Assembly: GCA_050012775.1 (NCBI GenBank)
Contig: JBEKGN010000002.1
Span: forward strand, 62,001-126,000
Source of the DNA: Roseiarcus sp050012775
GTDB taxonomy: Bacteria; Pseudomonadota; Alphaproteobacteria; Rhizobiales; Beijerinckiaceae
Length of the DNA: 64,000 nucleotides
Direction: 5' to 3'
The number at the start of each line of letters is the position of its first letter. Within the stretch, counting starts at the first letter, position 1. The notes under the pieces were generated by a model. It was not told the origin of the DNA, made no database searches, and worked only from the letters and a program-made list of their open reading frames with translations. This document shows positions 48,687-57,363 of the stretch, piece after piece. The position numbers and the translations under genes are program-made.

Positions 48687-49564
48687 GATCGCGCCTTCCC
48701 GATGAGCGCGCGGCGCAGAAAACCCGTCGAGATGTCGATCGCCATGACGACCGCGATGATCAGCACGAGAATGGCGCTGACGTCGGAATAATAGAATTTG
48801 CGGATCGCCTCCATCAAATCCTGCCCGATGCCGCCGGCGCCGACGAAACCGAGCACGGTCGCCCCGCGCACGTTGATCTCGAAGCGCAGCAGCGCGAAGC
48901 TGGTGAAGCTCGCGAGCACTTGCGGCAGGGCGGCGAAGCGGATCGTCTCGATCCAGGAGGCGCCCGCCGCGCGCAAGCCCTCGACCGGCTTCATGTCGAT
49001 GTTCTCCGTCGTCTCGAAGAACTGCTTGCCGAGCGCGCCCACGCTGTGAATGAAGATCGCGAGAACGCCGGGCAACGGCCCGAGGCCGAAGGCGACGACG
49101 AAGATCAAGGCGAAGATTATGTCGGGCACGGTGCGGCAGAATTCGAGGAAGCGGCGCGTGAGCCAAACCGTCGTCGCGGCGCCGGTCAGATTGGGCGAAG
49201 CGAGGAAGTTGAGGCAGAAGGCGACGACCGCGCCGGTCAGCGTGCCGACATAGGCCATCAGGATCGTTTCGCCGATGAGGCGCAGCGAGCGCTTGACGCT
49301 CCAGAACCACTCGACCGGATTTGTCCACACGCGCGCGCCCGTGTCGAGCGTCGCTAAGCGGTCGAAATAGCTGAAGAAGCCGCCGATCTTGGCGAAGAAG
49401 GTCTTCGGATCGACCTCGGCCTGAACCGCCGACAGGCCGATCAGCGCGACGAGGACCGCGGCCGCAGCAATGAATTGCAATCGTTTGGCCCGCGCGGCGC
49501 TGCGATAGGCGGCGAGAACGGCGGCGAGCTGACGATCGGGCAGACGGACGACGGCGCTGGACAT
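48683..49564 (-). CDS. phnE: Phosphonate ABC transporter permease PhnE, first copy
   Basis: 293-residue permease. An N-terminal cytoplasmic segment and first helix (about 31-47) are followed by ETTENIDMKPVEGLRAAGAS and RFEINVRGATVLGFVGAGG, the PhnE signature. It lies 81 bp after phnD; the gap contains a GGAGGACGG hairpin. Confidence 0.92.
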   Translation of the reverse strand: MSSAVVRLPDRQLAAVLAAYRSAARAKRLQFIAAAAVLVALIGLSAVQAEVDPKTFFAKIGGFFSYFDRLATLDTGARVWTNPVEWFWSVKRSLRLIGETILMAYVGTLTGAVVAFCLNFLASPNLTGAATTVWLTRRFLEFCRTVPDIIFALIFVVAFGLGPLPGVLAIFIHSVGALGKQFFETTENIDMKPVEGLRAAGASWIETIRFAALPQVLASFTSFALLRFEINVRGATVLGFVGAGGIGQDLMEAIRKFYYSDVSAILVLIIAVVMAIDISTGFLRRALIGKARS

Positions 49565-49594
49565 TTCAGAGCACGGAGGACGGAGGACGTAGAG

Positions 49595-49622
49595 CGGAGG
49601 ACGGAAGCTCCTCCGTCCTCCG
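49595..49622. repeat. GGAGGACGG-rich hairpin between phnD and phnE
   Basis: Stem CGGAGGACGGA (49595-49605), loop AGCTCC, then TCCGTCCTCCG (49612-49622). Further partial copies of the GGAGGACGG unit flank it from 49572 to 49635. An intergenic palindrome inside the phn operon, likely a stabilising or attenuating stem after the highly expressed phnD. Confidence 0.75.
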
Positions 49623-49645
49623 TCCTCCGTTCTCCGTATTTCGAA

Positions 49646-50578
49646 TCACGACTTGTTCTTGCGCAGGGTGTCGACGAACTTCACCAGTTCGATCGTCTTG
49701 TCGTAGTCGGCGTTGGCGACCGGCTCCCAGGGACGGTTCTTGCCGTCGGAGAGGCGCGCGAAAGCGTCCTTGTCCTTGGCGGCGGCGTTGAGGAACGCGT
49801 CGCGGATGGTCTTCTTCAGATCGTCGGGCAAGTCCGAGAGATAGGCGTAGGGCGAATTGACGATCAGTTCGGACTTCAGGATGATGCGGAAGTCTTCCTT
49901 CTTCATCGGCGAGCCGTCGGCGTTCTTCAACATGCCCTTGTTGAGCATGCGCGTGAGGTTCGAATCGTCGATGTTGTTCCACCAGTTGGCGCAGACGTCG
50001 ACCGTGCCCTGAGCGAGCGCGAGAACCGCGTTCTCATGGCTGCCGGCGAAAATGGTCTTGGAGAAGAACGTCTCCGGATCAATGCTGAGATGGTTGAGCA
50101 CGAAGCGGGGCATGTTGTTGCCCGAGGTGGAATTCGGGTCGACGAAGCCCATCGGCTTGCCATTCAGGTCCTCGATCTTCTGGTAGGGCGATTTGGCGAG
50201 CACGTAAAACACCGAATAATAGCCCTTCGACCCGTCGCTGTTGACGTCGATGGCGAAGGCGTCGGTTTTCACGCCGATGATGCGCGCGCGCGCGAAGGAG
50301 GCGGGGCCGTAATAAGCGATCTGAATGTTGCCGGCGCGCTGGCCTTCGATGACGGCGGCGTAGTCGTTGGCGACGCGCAACGTCACCTTCGCGCCGATTT
50401 CCTTGCTGAGATAGTTGATGAACGGCGTCCAGCGATCGACCGTGCCGGAGGCGTTCTCCTCGGGAATGACCGCGAACACCAGCTCCGGATATTTGGCTTT
50501 CCAATCCTGCGCGCGAGCGCCGGACGCGGCGACCGCGCTCACGGCCGCGCCGATCATCAGGGAACGACGAGTAATCAT
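49646..50578 (-). CDS. phnD: Phosphonate-binding periplasmic protein PhnD
   Basis: 310-residue binding protein with an export signal MITRRSLMIGAAVSAVAASG (cut near residue 23; the Arg pair may permit Tat export). Family motifs are FAVIPEENASGTVDRWTPF, AYYGPASFARA, FVDPNSTSGNNMPRF and AGSHENAVLALAQGTVDVCA. It delivers phosphonates to PhnCE. A strong GGAGGAGC precedes ATG 50578. Confidence 0.94.
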   Translation of the reverse strand: MITRRSLMIGAAVSAVAASGARAQDWKAKYPELVFAVIPEENASGTVDRWTPFINYLSKEIGAKVTLRVANDYAAVIEGQRAGNIQIAYYGPASFARARIIGVKTDAFAIDVNSDGSKGYYSVFYVLAKSPYQKIEDLNGKPMGFVDPNSTSGNNMPRFVLNHLSIDPETFFSKTIFAGSHENAVLALAQGTVDVCANWWNNIDDSNLTRMLNKGMLKNADGSPMKKEDFRIILKSELIVNSPYAYLSDLPDDLKKTIRDAFLNAAAKDKDAFARLSDGKNRPWEPVANADYDKTIELVKFVDTLRKNKS

Positions 50579-50612
50579 GTTCTTGCTCCTCCAGTGGAAA
50601 GATCGGGCCTCT

Positions 50613-51410
50613 TCACGCGGCCTTGAAGACCGGGGCCATCGCGTCGTCGGGCGCGTCGTCGCCGAGCGCCTCCCTGGCCTCGATGCCGTAAAGCTCGCGC
50701 GCGGCGGCGTCGGTGAGCTCCCCCGGCGCTCCGTCGAAGACGACGCGGCCGGCCGCCATGCCGATCAGGCGGTCGCAATACCCGCGCGCCAGTTCGAGCG
50801 AGTGCAGGTTGCACAGCACGGTGATGCCGTGGTGGCGGTTGATGCGCCGCAGGGCGTCCATGACGACGCGGGTGTTGCGCGGATCGAGCGAGGCGATCGG
50901 CTCGTCGGCCAGAAGGATGTTCGGTTCCTGCACGAGCGCGCGCGCGATGGCGACGCGTTGCTGCTGGCCTCCCGACAGGCTGTCGGCGCGCTGGGCGGCC
51001 AGCCCCGCGATGTCGAGCTGTTCGAGCGCGGACAGCGCGACCGCGATATCCTCGTCGGACCAGAGCTGGAGGATCGCGCGCAGCGACGGCACGTGATTGA
51101 TGCGCCCGATCAGAACGTTCGTCAGCACGTCGAGGCGGCCGACCAGGTTGAATTGTTGAAAAATCATCGCGCAGCGCGTGCGCCACTGGGCGAGCGCGCG
51201 CCCCGCCAGCGCCGTCACTTCGACGTCGCCAAAGGCGATACGCCCGGAGGTCGGCTGCTCCAAGCGGTTGATCATGCGCAGCAGCGTCGACTTGCCGGCT
51301 CCCGACCGCCCGATCACGCCGACGAATCCGCCTGCTTCGACCGACAAAGACACGTCGTCGACGGCGGCTTTCGATCCGAATCGACGCGTGAGTTTTTCGA
51401 CAACGAGCAT
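50613..51410 (-). CDS. phnC: Phosphonate ABC transporter ATP-binding protein PhnC
   Basis: 265-residue ATPase with Walker A GRSGAGKST, signature LSGGQQQRVAIARAL and Walker B NILLADEPIASLD. The MIFQQFNLVGRLDVLTNVLIGRINHVPS stretch, here split over about residues 88-116, is typical of PhnC. First gene of the phn operon; AAGGGACGG precedes ATG 51410, and a Pho-box-like repeat lies 38 bp upstream. Confidence 0.94.
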   Translation of the reverse strand: MLVVEKLTRRFGSKAAVDDVSLSVEAGGFVGVIGRSGAGKSTLLRMINRLEQPTSGRIAFGDVEVTALAGRALAQWRTRCAMIFQQFNLVGRLDVLTNVLIGRINHVPSLRAILQLWSDEDIAVALSALEQLDIAGLAAQRADSLSGGQQQRVAIARALVQEPNILLADEPIASLDPRNTRVVMDALRRINRHHGITVLCNLHSLELARGYCDRLIGMAAGRVVFDGAPGELTDAAARELYGIEAREALGDDAPDDAMAPVFKAA

Positions 51411-51447
51411 GAGGCCGTCCCTTCGCCGATCGGGCTAAGCGTGTTTC

Positions 51448-51465
51448 ACGACAGCCTCGTGACAT
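51448..51465 (-). promoter_or_regulatory. Candidate Pho box upstream of phnC
   Basis: Minus strand reads ATGTCAC-GAGG-CTGTCGT, a 7-4-7 direct repeat close to the PhoB consensus CTGTCAT-N4-CTGTCAT. It stands 38 bp before the phnC ATG in the 194-bp gap after livF and is the only such element I see there. No phnF repressor gene is present, so PhoB control is likely. Confidence 0.68.
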
Positions 51466-51604
51466 GGGGCGCGCCGAGGCGCGCCCGACGGAGGCGGGTC
51501 GAGCGGCGGAGGGTTTTTCCGAAATGCCGAGCGCAGCGACCGCGCGAGACGGCGTGGCGGCGACGGCCGGCCCGCAGCCCCGCGATCGCCGAATTCCCGC
51601 CGCT

Positions 51605-52306
51605 TCAGCCGACGGCGGTCAGATGGGCATGGAGGGCGGCCTGATCGGCGACGAGGTCGGCGCTGCGCGCGCGATGGGCCACGGCGCCGCGGTTGAGGAT
51701 GATCGCGTCGTCGGTGAAGCGCAGGATCTTGTTCGCCTTTTGCTCGACGACGATCATCGACAGGCCTTCGCGCGCCAAAGTCTTGAGCGCGGCGAGCAAT
51801 TCGTCGACGATGGCGGGGGCGAGGCCTTCGGTCGGTTCGTCCAGCAGCAGGATGCGCGGGTTCAGCATCAGCGCGCGCCCGATCGCCAGCATCTGCTGTT
51901 CGCCGCCCGACAGCTGGCCGCCCATGTTGTCGCGGCGCTCTCTCAGGCGCGGGAACATCGCATAGACGCGCTCTAAGCTCCAGGGTCCGGGCATGGCGAC
52001 CGCCGTCAGATTTTCTTCGACGTTCAGCGAGCGGAAGATGTTGCGCTCCTGGGGACACCAGCCGAGCCCCGCGCGCGCGCGCCGATAGGACGGCAGGCCG
52101 GCGATGTCGACCCCGGCCAACAGGATGCGCCCGCCGCGCGATTTCGCCGCGCCGATCAGCGCGTTGATCAGGGTCGTCTTGCCCGCGCCGTTGCGCCCGA
52201 GAACGGCCAGCGAACGGCCGTCCTCGACGACGAGATCGAGCGCCGCGATCACGATCGCCTCGCCATAGCCGGCGCTGAGCCCCTCGACGCGCAGCAACTC
52301 AGTCAT
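51605..52306 (-). CDS. Branched-chain-amino-acid-type ABC ATPase (LivF-like)
   Basis: 233-residue ATPase with Walker A GRNGAGKTT, LGWCPQERNIFRSLNVEENL and LSGGEQQMLAIGRAL, the LivF pattern. Walker B is ILLLDEPTEGLAP. It overlaps the LivG-like gene by 8 bp and is the last gene of the transporter operon. The substrate is not necessarily an amino acid; this family also carries urea, amides and aromatic acids. Confidence 0.9.
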   Translation of the reverse strand: MTELLRVEGLSAGYGEAIVIAALDLVVEDGRSLAVLGRNGAGKTTLINALIGAAKSRGGRILLAGVDIAGLPSYRRARAGLGWCPQERNIFRSLNVEENLTAVAMPGPWSLERVYAMFPRLRERRDNMGGQLSGGEQQMLAIGRALMLNPRILLLDEPTEGLAPAIVDELLAALKTLAREGLSMIVVEQKANKILRFTDDAIILNRGAVAHRARSADLVADQAALHAHLTAVG

Positions 52307-53054
52307 GGCCGTCCTCGCCGAGATAGACGGCGCGAACCCGCTCGTCCGCGGCGATCTCCTCTGGGGCGCCCTCGACGAGGATTCGCCCGGAGACCAGCAC
52401 CGTGATGCGCTTGGCGAAACTGAAGACGAGATCCATGTCGTGCTCGATGAGCAGGATCGCGACGTCCTTGGGCAGGGCCGCGAGCGCCGCGAGAATGTCC
52501 TGCCGCTCGCCCTCGGGAACGCCGGCGGCCGGCTCGTCGAGAAGCAGCACGCGCGGCCGGCAGGCGAGCGCGAGCGCGATTTCGAGCAGGCGCTGCTTGC
52601 CATAGGGAAGGGTTCGGGTCGGCTCGTCCATGCAGGACGTCAGCCCGAACCGAGCGAGCAGTTCCTCGATTTCGCCAACGATGCCAGGCCTGCCGCCCGC
52701 CACGCGCCAGAAGTCGGCGCCACGGCCGTGGCGTTCGGAAATCGCCAGACCCAGCGACTCGATCGGCGTCATGCCGGGAAACAACTGATTGATCTGAAAC
52801 GTACGCACGAGGCCGCGTCGCACGCGCCGGCTCGACGAGAGGCGAGTGACGTCTTCGCCCTGCAGGAAAACCGAGCCTTCGCTCGGCTTGATGACGCCGG
52901 TCAGCAGGTTGATGAGGGTCGTCTTGCCCGCGCCGTTGGGGCCGATCAACGCCTGCCGGGCGCCCGGCTGGACCGCAAGGGAAACGTTGTCGGTCGCGAC
53001 CAGACCGCCGAAGCGGCGCATGAGGCCGCGCGCCTCCAGCGCGGGCTCGCTCAC
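52299..53054 (-). CDS. Branched-chain-amino-acid-type ABC ATPase (LivG-like, GTG start)
   Basis: 251-residue ATPase. Walker A is GPNGAGKTT, VRTFQINQLFPGMTPIESLG is LivG-typical, and Walker B VLLLDEPAAGVPEGE is present. The usual LSxGQQ signature reads LPYGKQRLLEIALAL, a variant common in LivG. GTG 53054 overlaps the livM-like stop by 4 bp. Confidence 0.9.
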   Translation of the reverse strand: MSEPALEARGLMRRFGGLVATDNVSLAVQPGARQALIGPNGAGKTTLINLLTGVIKPSEGSVFLQGEDVTRLSSSRRVRRGLVRTFQINQLFPGMTPIESLGLAISERHGRGADFWRVAGGRPGIVGEIEELLARFGLTSCMDEPTRTLPYGKQRLLEIALALACRPRVLLLDEPAAGVPEGERQDILAALAALPKDVAILLIEHDMDLVFSFAKRITVLVSGRILVEGAPEEIAADERVRAVYLGEDGHD

Positions 53055-54073
53055 GGCGCGCTCCGAGGCCGGGCGAAGCGGGGGGTCAGCAGATCGACGA
53101 TCCGCTTCGCGCGGTCGGCGAAACGGTCGCGACCGACCAGCACGAGCGCGACCAGCAACGCGCCGATCCAGAATTCCCAATATTCCGGCGTCGCGCCCGA
53201 TATGACGTCCCTCAGCACGATGAAGATCGCGGCGCCGATCAGACCGCCGTAGAGGTATCCGGCGCCGCCGATGATCAGCATCAGCATCACGTCGGCCGAT
53301 CGATGAAAGTCGAAGAGATCCAACGAAACGATCTGCGTGGTCTCGGCGAGCAGCGCGCCGGCGACGCCGGCGTAGGCGGCCGAGAGCGCGTAAATTGCGA
53401 TCATGCGCCGAGACGTCGAGATGCCGAGCGCTCCCGCGCGCAATCGGTTCTCTCGGATCGCGGTCACGGATAGCCCGAACGGAGATTGCGCGAGCCGCCG
53501 CGCGCCGGCGAACAGCAGGAACAGGACGACGAGACTGTAAAGCGCGGCGTTGCGCTGTCCGGTGAAGTCGATCTTGAACAGCCCGAGCACCGGCTTCATC
53601 GTGAACTCGAGCCCGTCGGCGCCGCCGGTGATCCAGGCGTTGCGATTGGCGAGTTCGCCCAACATCAAAGCGATTCCCATCGTCACCATCAGGCGCGTCA
53701 GATCGGCGCCGCGCAGCAGCAGCGGCGCCGTCGCGAGGCCAAGCGCCGCCGCGAGGAGGGCGCCGACGAGAAGGCCTAGCGTCGGATCGGCGTACCCCTT
53801 GCTCGCCAGGATCGCCTCGGCGTAGGCCCCAAGGCCGAAAAACGCCGCGTGGCCGAGCGAGACGATCCCGGCCAGGCCGAGAATGAGGTCGAGCGAAAGG
53901 GCGAACAGGCCGGCGATCAGGATTTCGTTGATCAAACCCGCGCGCGAGGGAACTGCGAATATCGCCGCCAGCGCCGCCAGCCAGAACGCAATTTCCGGCC
54001 AACGCCAGCGTTCGCGGCGGCGCAGGTGCGCTTCGAGCCGTGCACGGGTCGTCGAGGAAACGGGAGAATTCAC
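53051..54073 (-). CDS. Branched-chain-amino-acid-type ABC permease (LivM-like)
   Basis: 340-residue permease with about nine to ten helices. GLAGIVSLGHAAFFGLGAYAEA spans the family signature (about residues 66-87) and MLIIGGAGYLYGGLIGA is a second landmark. It overlaps both neighbours by 4 bp, so the operon is tightly coupled. Confidence 0.9.
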   Translation of the reverse strand: MNSPVSSTTRARLEAHLRRRERWRWPEIAFWLAALAAIFAVPSRAGLINEILIAGLFALSLDLILGLAGIVSLGHAAFFGLGAYAEAILASKGYADPTLGLLVGALLAAALGLATAPLLLRGADLTRLMVTMGIALMLGELANRNAWITGGADGLEFTMKPVLGLFKIDFTGQRNAALYSLVVLFLLFAGARRLAQSPFGLSVTAIRENRLRAGALGISTSRRMIAIYALSAAYAGVAGALLAETTQIVSLDLFDFHRSADVMLMLIIGGAGYLYGGLIGAAIFIVLRDVISGATPEYWEFWIGALLVALVLVGRDRFADRAKRIVDLLTPRFARPRSAP

Positions 54074-54933
54074 TTCCCGTCCCCTTTGGCGAACAGTCCT
54101 CGCGGACGCAGGATCAGCGTCGCCACCATCACGAAATAGATGATGAAGGCGCCGATCGAGGGAACGTAGTATTTGCCCGCGACGTCGAGAACGCCGAGCA
54201 GCAGCGCGCCGACAAGGGCGCCCAAGATTCCGTTCGACCCGCCGACGACGACGACGATCAGGAACGTGACCATGAATTTGAGCGGGAACGACGGATCTAT
54301 GCCGCCGACGACGTCGGCGGCGAGGGCGCCGCCGAGGCCTGCCAGCCCGCTGCCGACGGCGAAGGTGATTGCGAACAGGAAATCGACGTTGACGCCGAGC
54401 CCAGAGGCCACGCGCGCGTCGTCGACCGCCGCCCTGAGGCGCGCGCCGAAGCGGGTCTTGACAAGAAAAATCTGCAACGCCGCGGCGATCGCGCCGCAGA
54501 CCCCGATGATGAACAGGCGATAAACGCCGATGCCGACTCCATGGAACTCGACGCGTCCCGACAGCCAGGCGGGCAGGTGAATCTGTTGCGGCTGGTCGCC
54601 CAGGAGATAATTGGCGATCGGCATCGCCATCAGAACGAGGCCGATGGTGAAAAGCACTTGATCGAGCGGGCTTGCGCCGTAGAGCCGCCGATAGAGCGTT
54701 CGCTCCAGCGCGACGCCGATCACGGCAGGAATGACGAACGCGAACGGCAACGTCAGAAGGAAGGGAACGCCCGCGCGATTCATCATCAGCCCGGTCACAT
54801 AGCCGCCGAGCATGGCGAAAGCGCCGTGTGCGAGGTTGATGAAATTCATCAACCCGAGCGTGACGGACAGCCCGCAGGCGAGCACGAACAGCAGCATGCC
54901 ATAAGCGATTCCGTCGAGGAGAATCGTCAGCAT
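54070..54933 (-). CDS. Branched-chain-amino-acid-type ABC permease (LivH-like)
   Basis: 287-residue permease beginning MLTILLDGIAYGMLLFVLAC. SVTLGLMNFINLAHGAFAML is the LivH signature and VVVVGGSNGILGALVGALLL a second one. It starts 30 bp after the binding-protein gene. Confidence 0.9.
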   Translation of the reverse strand: MLTILLDGIAYGMLLFVLACGLSVTLGLMNFINLAHGAFAMLGGYVTGLMMNRAGVPFLLTLPFAFVIPAVIGVALERTLYRRLYGASPLDQVLFTIGLVLMAMPIANYLLGDQPQQIHLPAWLSGRVEFHGVGIGVYRLFIIGVCGAIAAALQIFLVKTRFGARLRAAVDDARVASGLGVNVDFLFAITFAVGSGLAGLGGALAADVVGGIDPSFPLKFMVTFLIVVVVGGSNGILGALVGALLLGVLDVAGKYYVPSIGAFIIYFVMVATLILRPRGLFAKGDGK

Positions 54934-54963
54934 TTCAACCTCGACGGCCTCGCCACGGCGGCC

Positions 54964-56136
54964 TCAGTTCTTTGAGGCCTTGTAAGGGTCCTTGACAGCG
55001 GGGGTCGAGCCGAACTCGACGTTGTAGAGCTGTCCGCCGACTTTTTCGACCTTGCGCACGTAGACGGTCTGAACGATGTCGCGCGTGTCGGGGTCGATCG
55101 AAACCGGTCCGCGCGGGCTCATCCAGCTCATCCCCTTCATCGCGCCGATCAAGGCGTCGCCGTCCGTGGAGCCATTGGTCTTTTCCAGCGCCTGATAGAG
55201 CAGCGCCATTCCGTCGTAGGCGGCCACGGCCATGAAGTTCGGACGCATGCCGCCGTTGGCCTTTTCGAACGCCTCGACGAACGCCTTGTTCTCAAGGGAA
55301 TCGTGCGCGGCCGAATAGTGATGCGTCGTCACCACGCCGAGCGCGGAATCGCCGATGTCGGCGAGCTGATCGTCGTCGGTCACGTCGCCTGTGGCGATCA
55401 GCCTGACGCCCGCTTTGTCGAGACCGCGCTCGTTGAATTGCTTCATGAGCGCCGCGCCCTGGCCGGACGGCACGAAGACGAACAGCGCCTCGGGCGCGTC
55501 GTCTTTCACCCGTTGCAGGAAGGGTGCGAAGTCGGGGTTCTTCAAGGGCACGCGGATTTTCTCGACGATGGTTCCGCCGCCCTTGGCGAATACGTCGCTG
55601 AACCATTTCTCGGCGTCGCCGCCCGGACCATAATCGGTCACCAGGGTGACGACCTTGTGGATATTGTTCTTGAGGCACCACTCGGCCATCGGCACGGCCG
55701 CCTGCGGCAACGTGAACGACGTGCGCACGATATAGGGCGATTTCTCCGTGATCATCGCGGTGGCCGCGGCGGTGACGATCTCCGGCACTTTCGCTTCCGT
55801 CGCGACTGGCGCGACGGCGAGCGCCAGCGGGGTCAAGCCGAAGCCCATCAGCGCCTTGGCGTTGTCGTTGGTGATGAGTTCCTGGGCGAGGCGCTTGGTG
55901 ACATCGGGCGCGCCGGTGTCGTCCTTGACGATGAGCGCGATCTTCTTGCCGGCGACGGCGTCGCCATGCATCTGGATATAGAGATTGGCCCCCGCCTGCT
56001 CCTGTTTGCCGGTGCTCGCCTGCTGCCCGGTCATCGGGAGGATCAACCCGACCGTCACGACGTCCTCCGCCCAAGCCGGCGCAGCGGCGCAAAACGCGAC
56101 CATGGCCAGGCCCGCGCTCAAGCGATTCAGCATCAT
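54964..56136 (-). CDS. Branched-chain-amino-acid-type ABC substrate-binding protein (LivK-like)
   Basis: 390-residue periplasmic binding protein. The signal peptide at 1-23 ends APAWA and the type-I fold core starts VVTVGLILPMTGQQASTGKQ. TDYGPGGDAEKWFSDVF and FVFVPSGQGAALMKQF are typical of this family. GGGAGGAACC precedes ATG 56136. First gene of the operon; the 163-bp region upstream, to 56299, shows no gene and probably contains the promoter. Ligand unknown. Confidence 0.9.
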   Translation of the reverse strand: MMLNRLSAGLAMVAFCAAAPAWAEDVVTVGLILPMTGQQASTGKQEQAGANLYIQMHGDAVAGKKIALIVKDDTGAPDVTKRLAQELITNDNAKALMGFGLTPLALAVAPVATEAKVPEIVTAAATAMITEKSPYIVRTSFTLPQAAVPMAEWCLKNNIHKVVTLVTDYGPGGDAEKWFSDVFAKGGGTIVEKIRVPLKNPDFAPFLQRVKDDAPEALFVFVPSGQGAALMKQFNERGLDKAGVRLIATGDVTDDDQLADIGDSALGVVTTHHYSAAHDSLENKAFVEAFEKANGGMRPNFMAVAAYDGMALLYQALEKTNGSTDGDALIGAMKGMSWMSPRGPVSIDPDTRDIVQTVYVRKVEKVGGQLYNVEFGSTPAVKDPYKASKN

Positions 56137-56299
56137 CGTCCGGTTCCTCCCTCGAGGTCCGCGCGCATCGCCGCGCGGATCGGCTCTCCTTTACGCGGAC
56201 CTTCCCATCTTGCGCAAGCCGTTACGAGTCCCACGCGCCGGCGGCGCCCGTCGCGGGCGCGGCGGGGGCCGGGTCGCGGATTTCCGACGCGCCCAAGGG

Positions 56300-57292
56300 T
56301 CAACCGAACCGGCGCCTCCGCCATTCGATCAATTTGCCGCTGACCTCGTCGGGCTTTTCTTCCTGGGTCCAATGACCGCAGTCCCTCACCAGGTGTTTCT
56401 CGAGATCGGGAACGAGGCTTTCCATGCCGTCGGCGGCGGACGGCGGCTGGACGGGGTCGTTCTCGGCCATAATCATCAGCGAGGGGACGCGGACCACCCG
56501 CTCCTGTCCGGCCGAGCGCTCCCAGTTGCGGCTGATGTTGCGATACCAGTTGAGGCCGCCGGTGAAGCCGGACGCCCTGAACGCGTCGACGAAGACTTTC
56601 ACTTCTTCCTCGCTAAGAAGGCGCTTGCGCGTGTCCTTGGCCGGATCATAGGCCGCGACCATGGCGGGGAAATCGAGATCGAGTCGCGGCGAAGCGCCGA
56701 CGCCGGCGATCGCGCCGTCCGACGCGGCGGCTCGCGCCGGCTTCGGCGCGCGCAGAAACGCGTCGAACAGCTTGTCGACATTCGCCGCGAAAATCTGGTC
56801 CGGCTCGCGGCCGGGATTCTGAAACTGCACGATATACATGCGCTCGCCATAGCGCTTGCGCAACAGGACGATCGGGTCGACCGGCGCGCGCGGAAGGTGC
56901 GGCGTGTTGAGGGCGACGACGCCGGCGACGCGGGCGGGGTGTCGCAGGGGCATTTCCCAGGCGAGGAAACCGCCCCAATCATGGCCGACGAATATCGCCT
57001 TTTCGATATCGAGGCGGTCGAGCAGCCCGACGAGATCGCCGGTCAGGCAATCGATGTCGTAATCGATCACCGCCTGCGGAGCCTCGCTCGCGCCAAAACC
57101 GCGCTGGTCCGGCGCGATCACGCGTAGGCCGGCCGCGCTCAGCGCCTTGATCTGGCGGCGCCAGGTGAACGCGATCTCCGGCCAGCCGTGACAGAGGACC
57201 ATCGGCGGCCTGTCGCCGATCGGCCCAGCCTCATAGAAGCCGAGCCGCACGCCATTGATCTCGGCGAAACGCAACGGCGGCATTTCGATCAT
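56300..57292 (-). CDS. Alpha/beta hydrolase, epoxide-hydrolase-like
   Basis: 330-residue alpha/beta hydrolase. The oxyanion motif HGWPE is at 35-39, the nucleophile Asp105 is in GHDWGG, Tyr250 (LNWYRN) matches the lid tyrosine of epoxide hydrolases, Asp279 is the acid and His307 (CGHWTQEEKP) the base. Asp rather than Ser as nucleophile, with the lid Tyr, favours an epoxide hydrolase over an esterase. Start ATG 57292 or 57283. Substrate unknown. Confidence 0.85.
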   Translation of the reverse strand: MIEMPPLRFAEINGVRLGFYEAGPIGDRPPMVLCHGWPEIAFTWRRQIKALSAAGLRVIAPDQRGFGASEAPQAVIDYDIDCLTGDLVGLLDRLDIEKAIFVGHDWGGFLAWEMPLRHPARVAGVVALNTPHLPRAPVDPIVLLRKRYGERMYIVQFQNPGREPDQIFAANVDKLFDAFLRAPKPARAAASDGAIAGVGASPRLDLDFPAMVAAYDPAKDTRKRLLSEEEVKVFVDAFRASGFTGGLNWYRNISRNWERSAGQERVVRVPSLMIMAENDPVQPPSAADGMESLVPDLEKHLVRDCGHWTQEEKPDEVSGKLIEWRRRRFG

Positions 57293-57363
57293 GGCGGCGA
57301 CTTTCCCATGTCGGGCGCGCGCCCGGGTCTCGATACGCCGGCGCTAACGGCCCCTCGCGCCGG

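Noticed and set aside
51605..56136. Urea transporter (urt) assignment for the Liv-type operon
   Set aside because: No urease or urea-related gene is adjacent and the binding protein shows no recognisable urea-specific feature; the ligand is left open.
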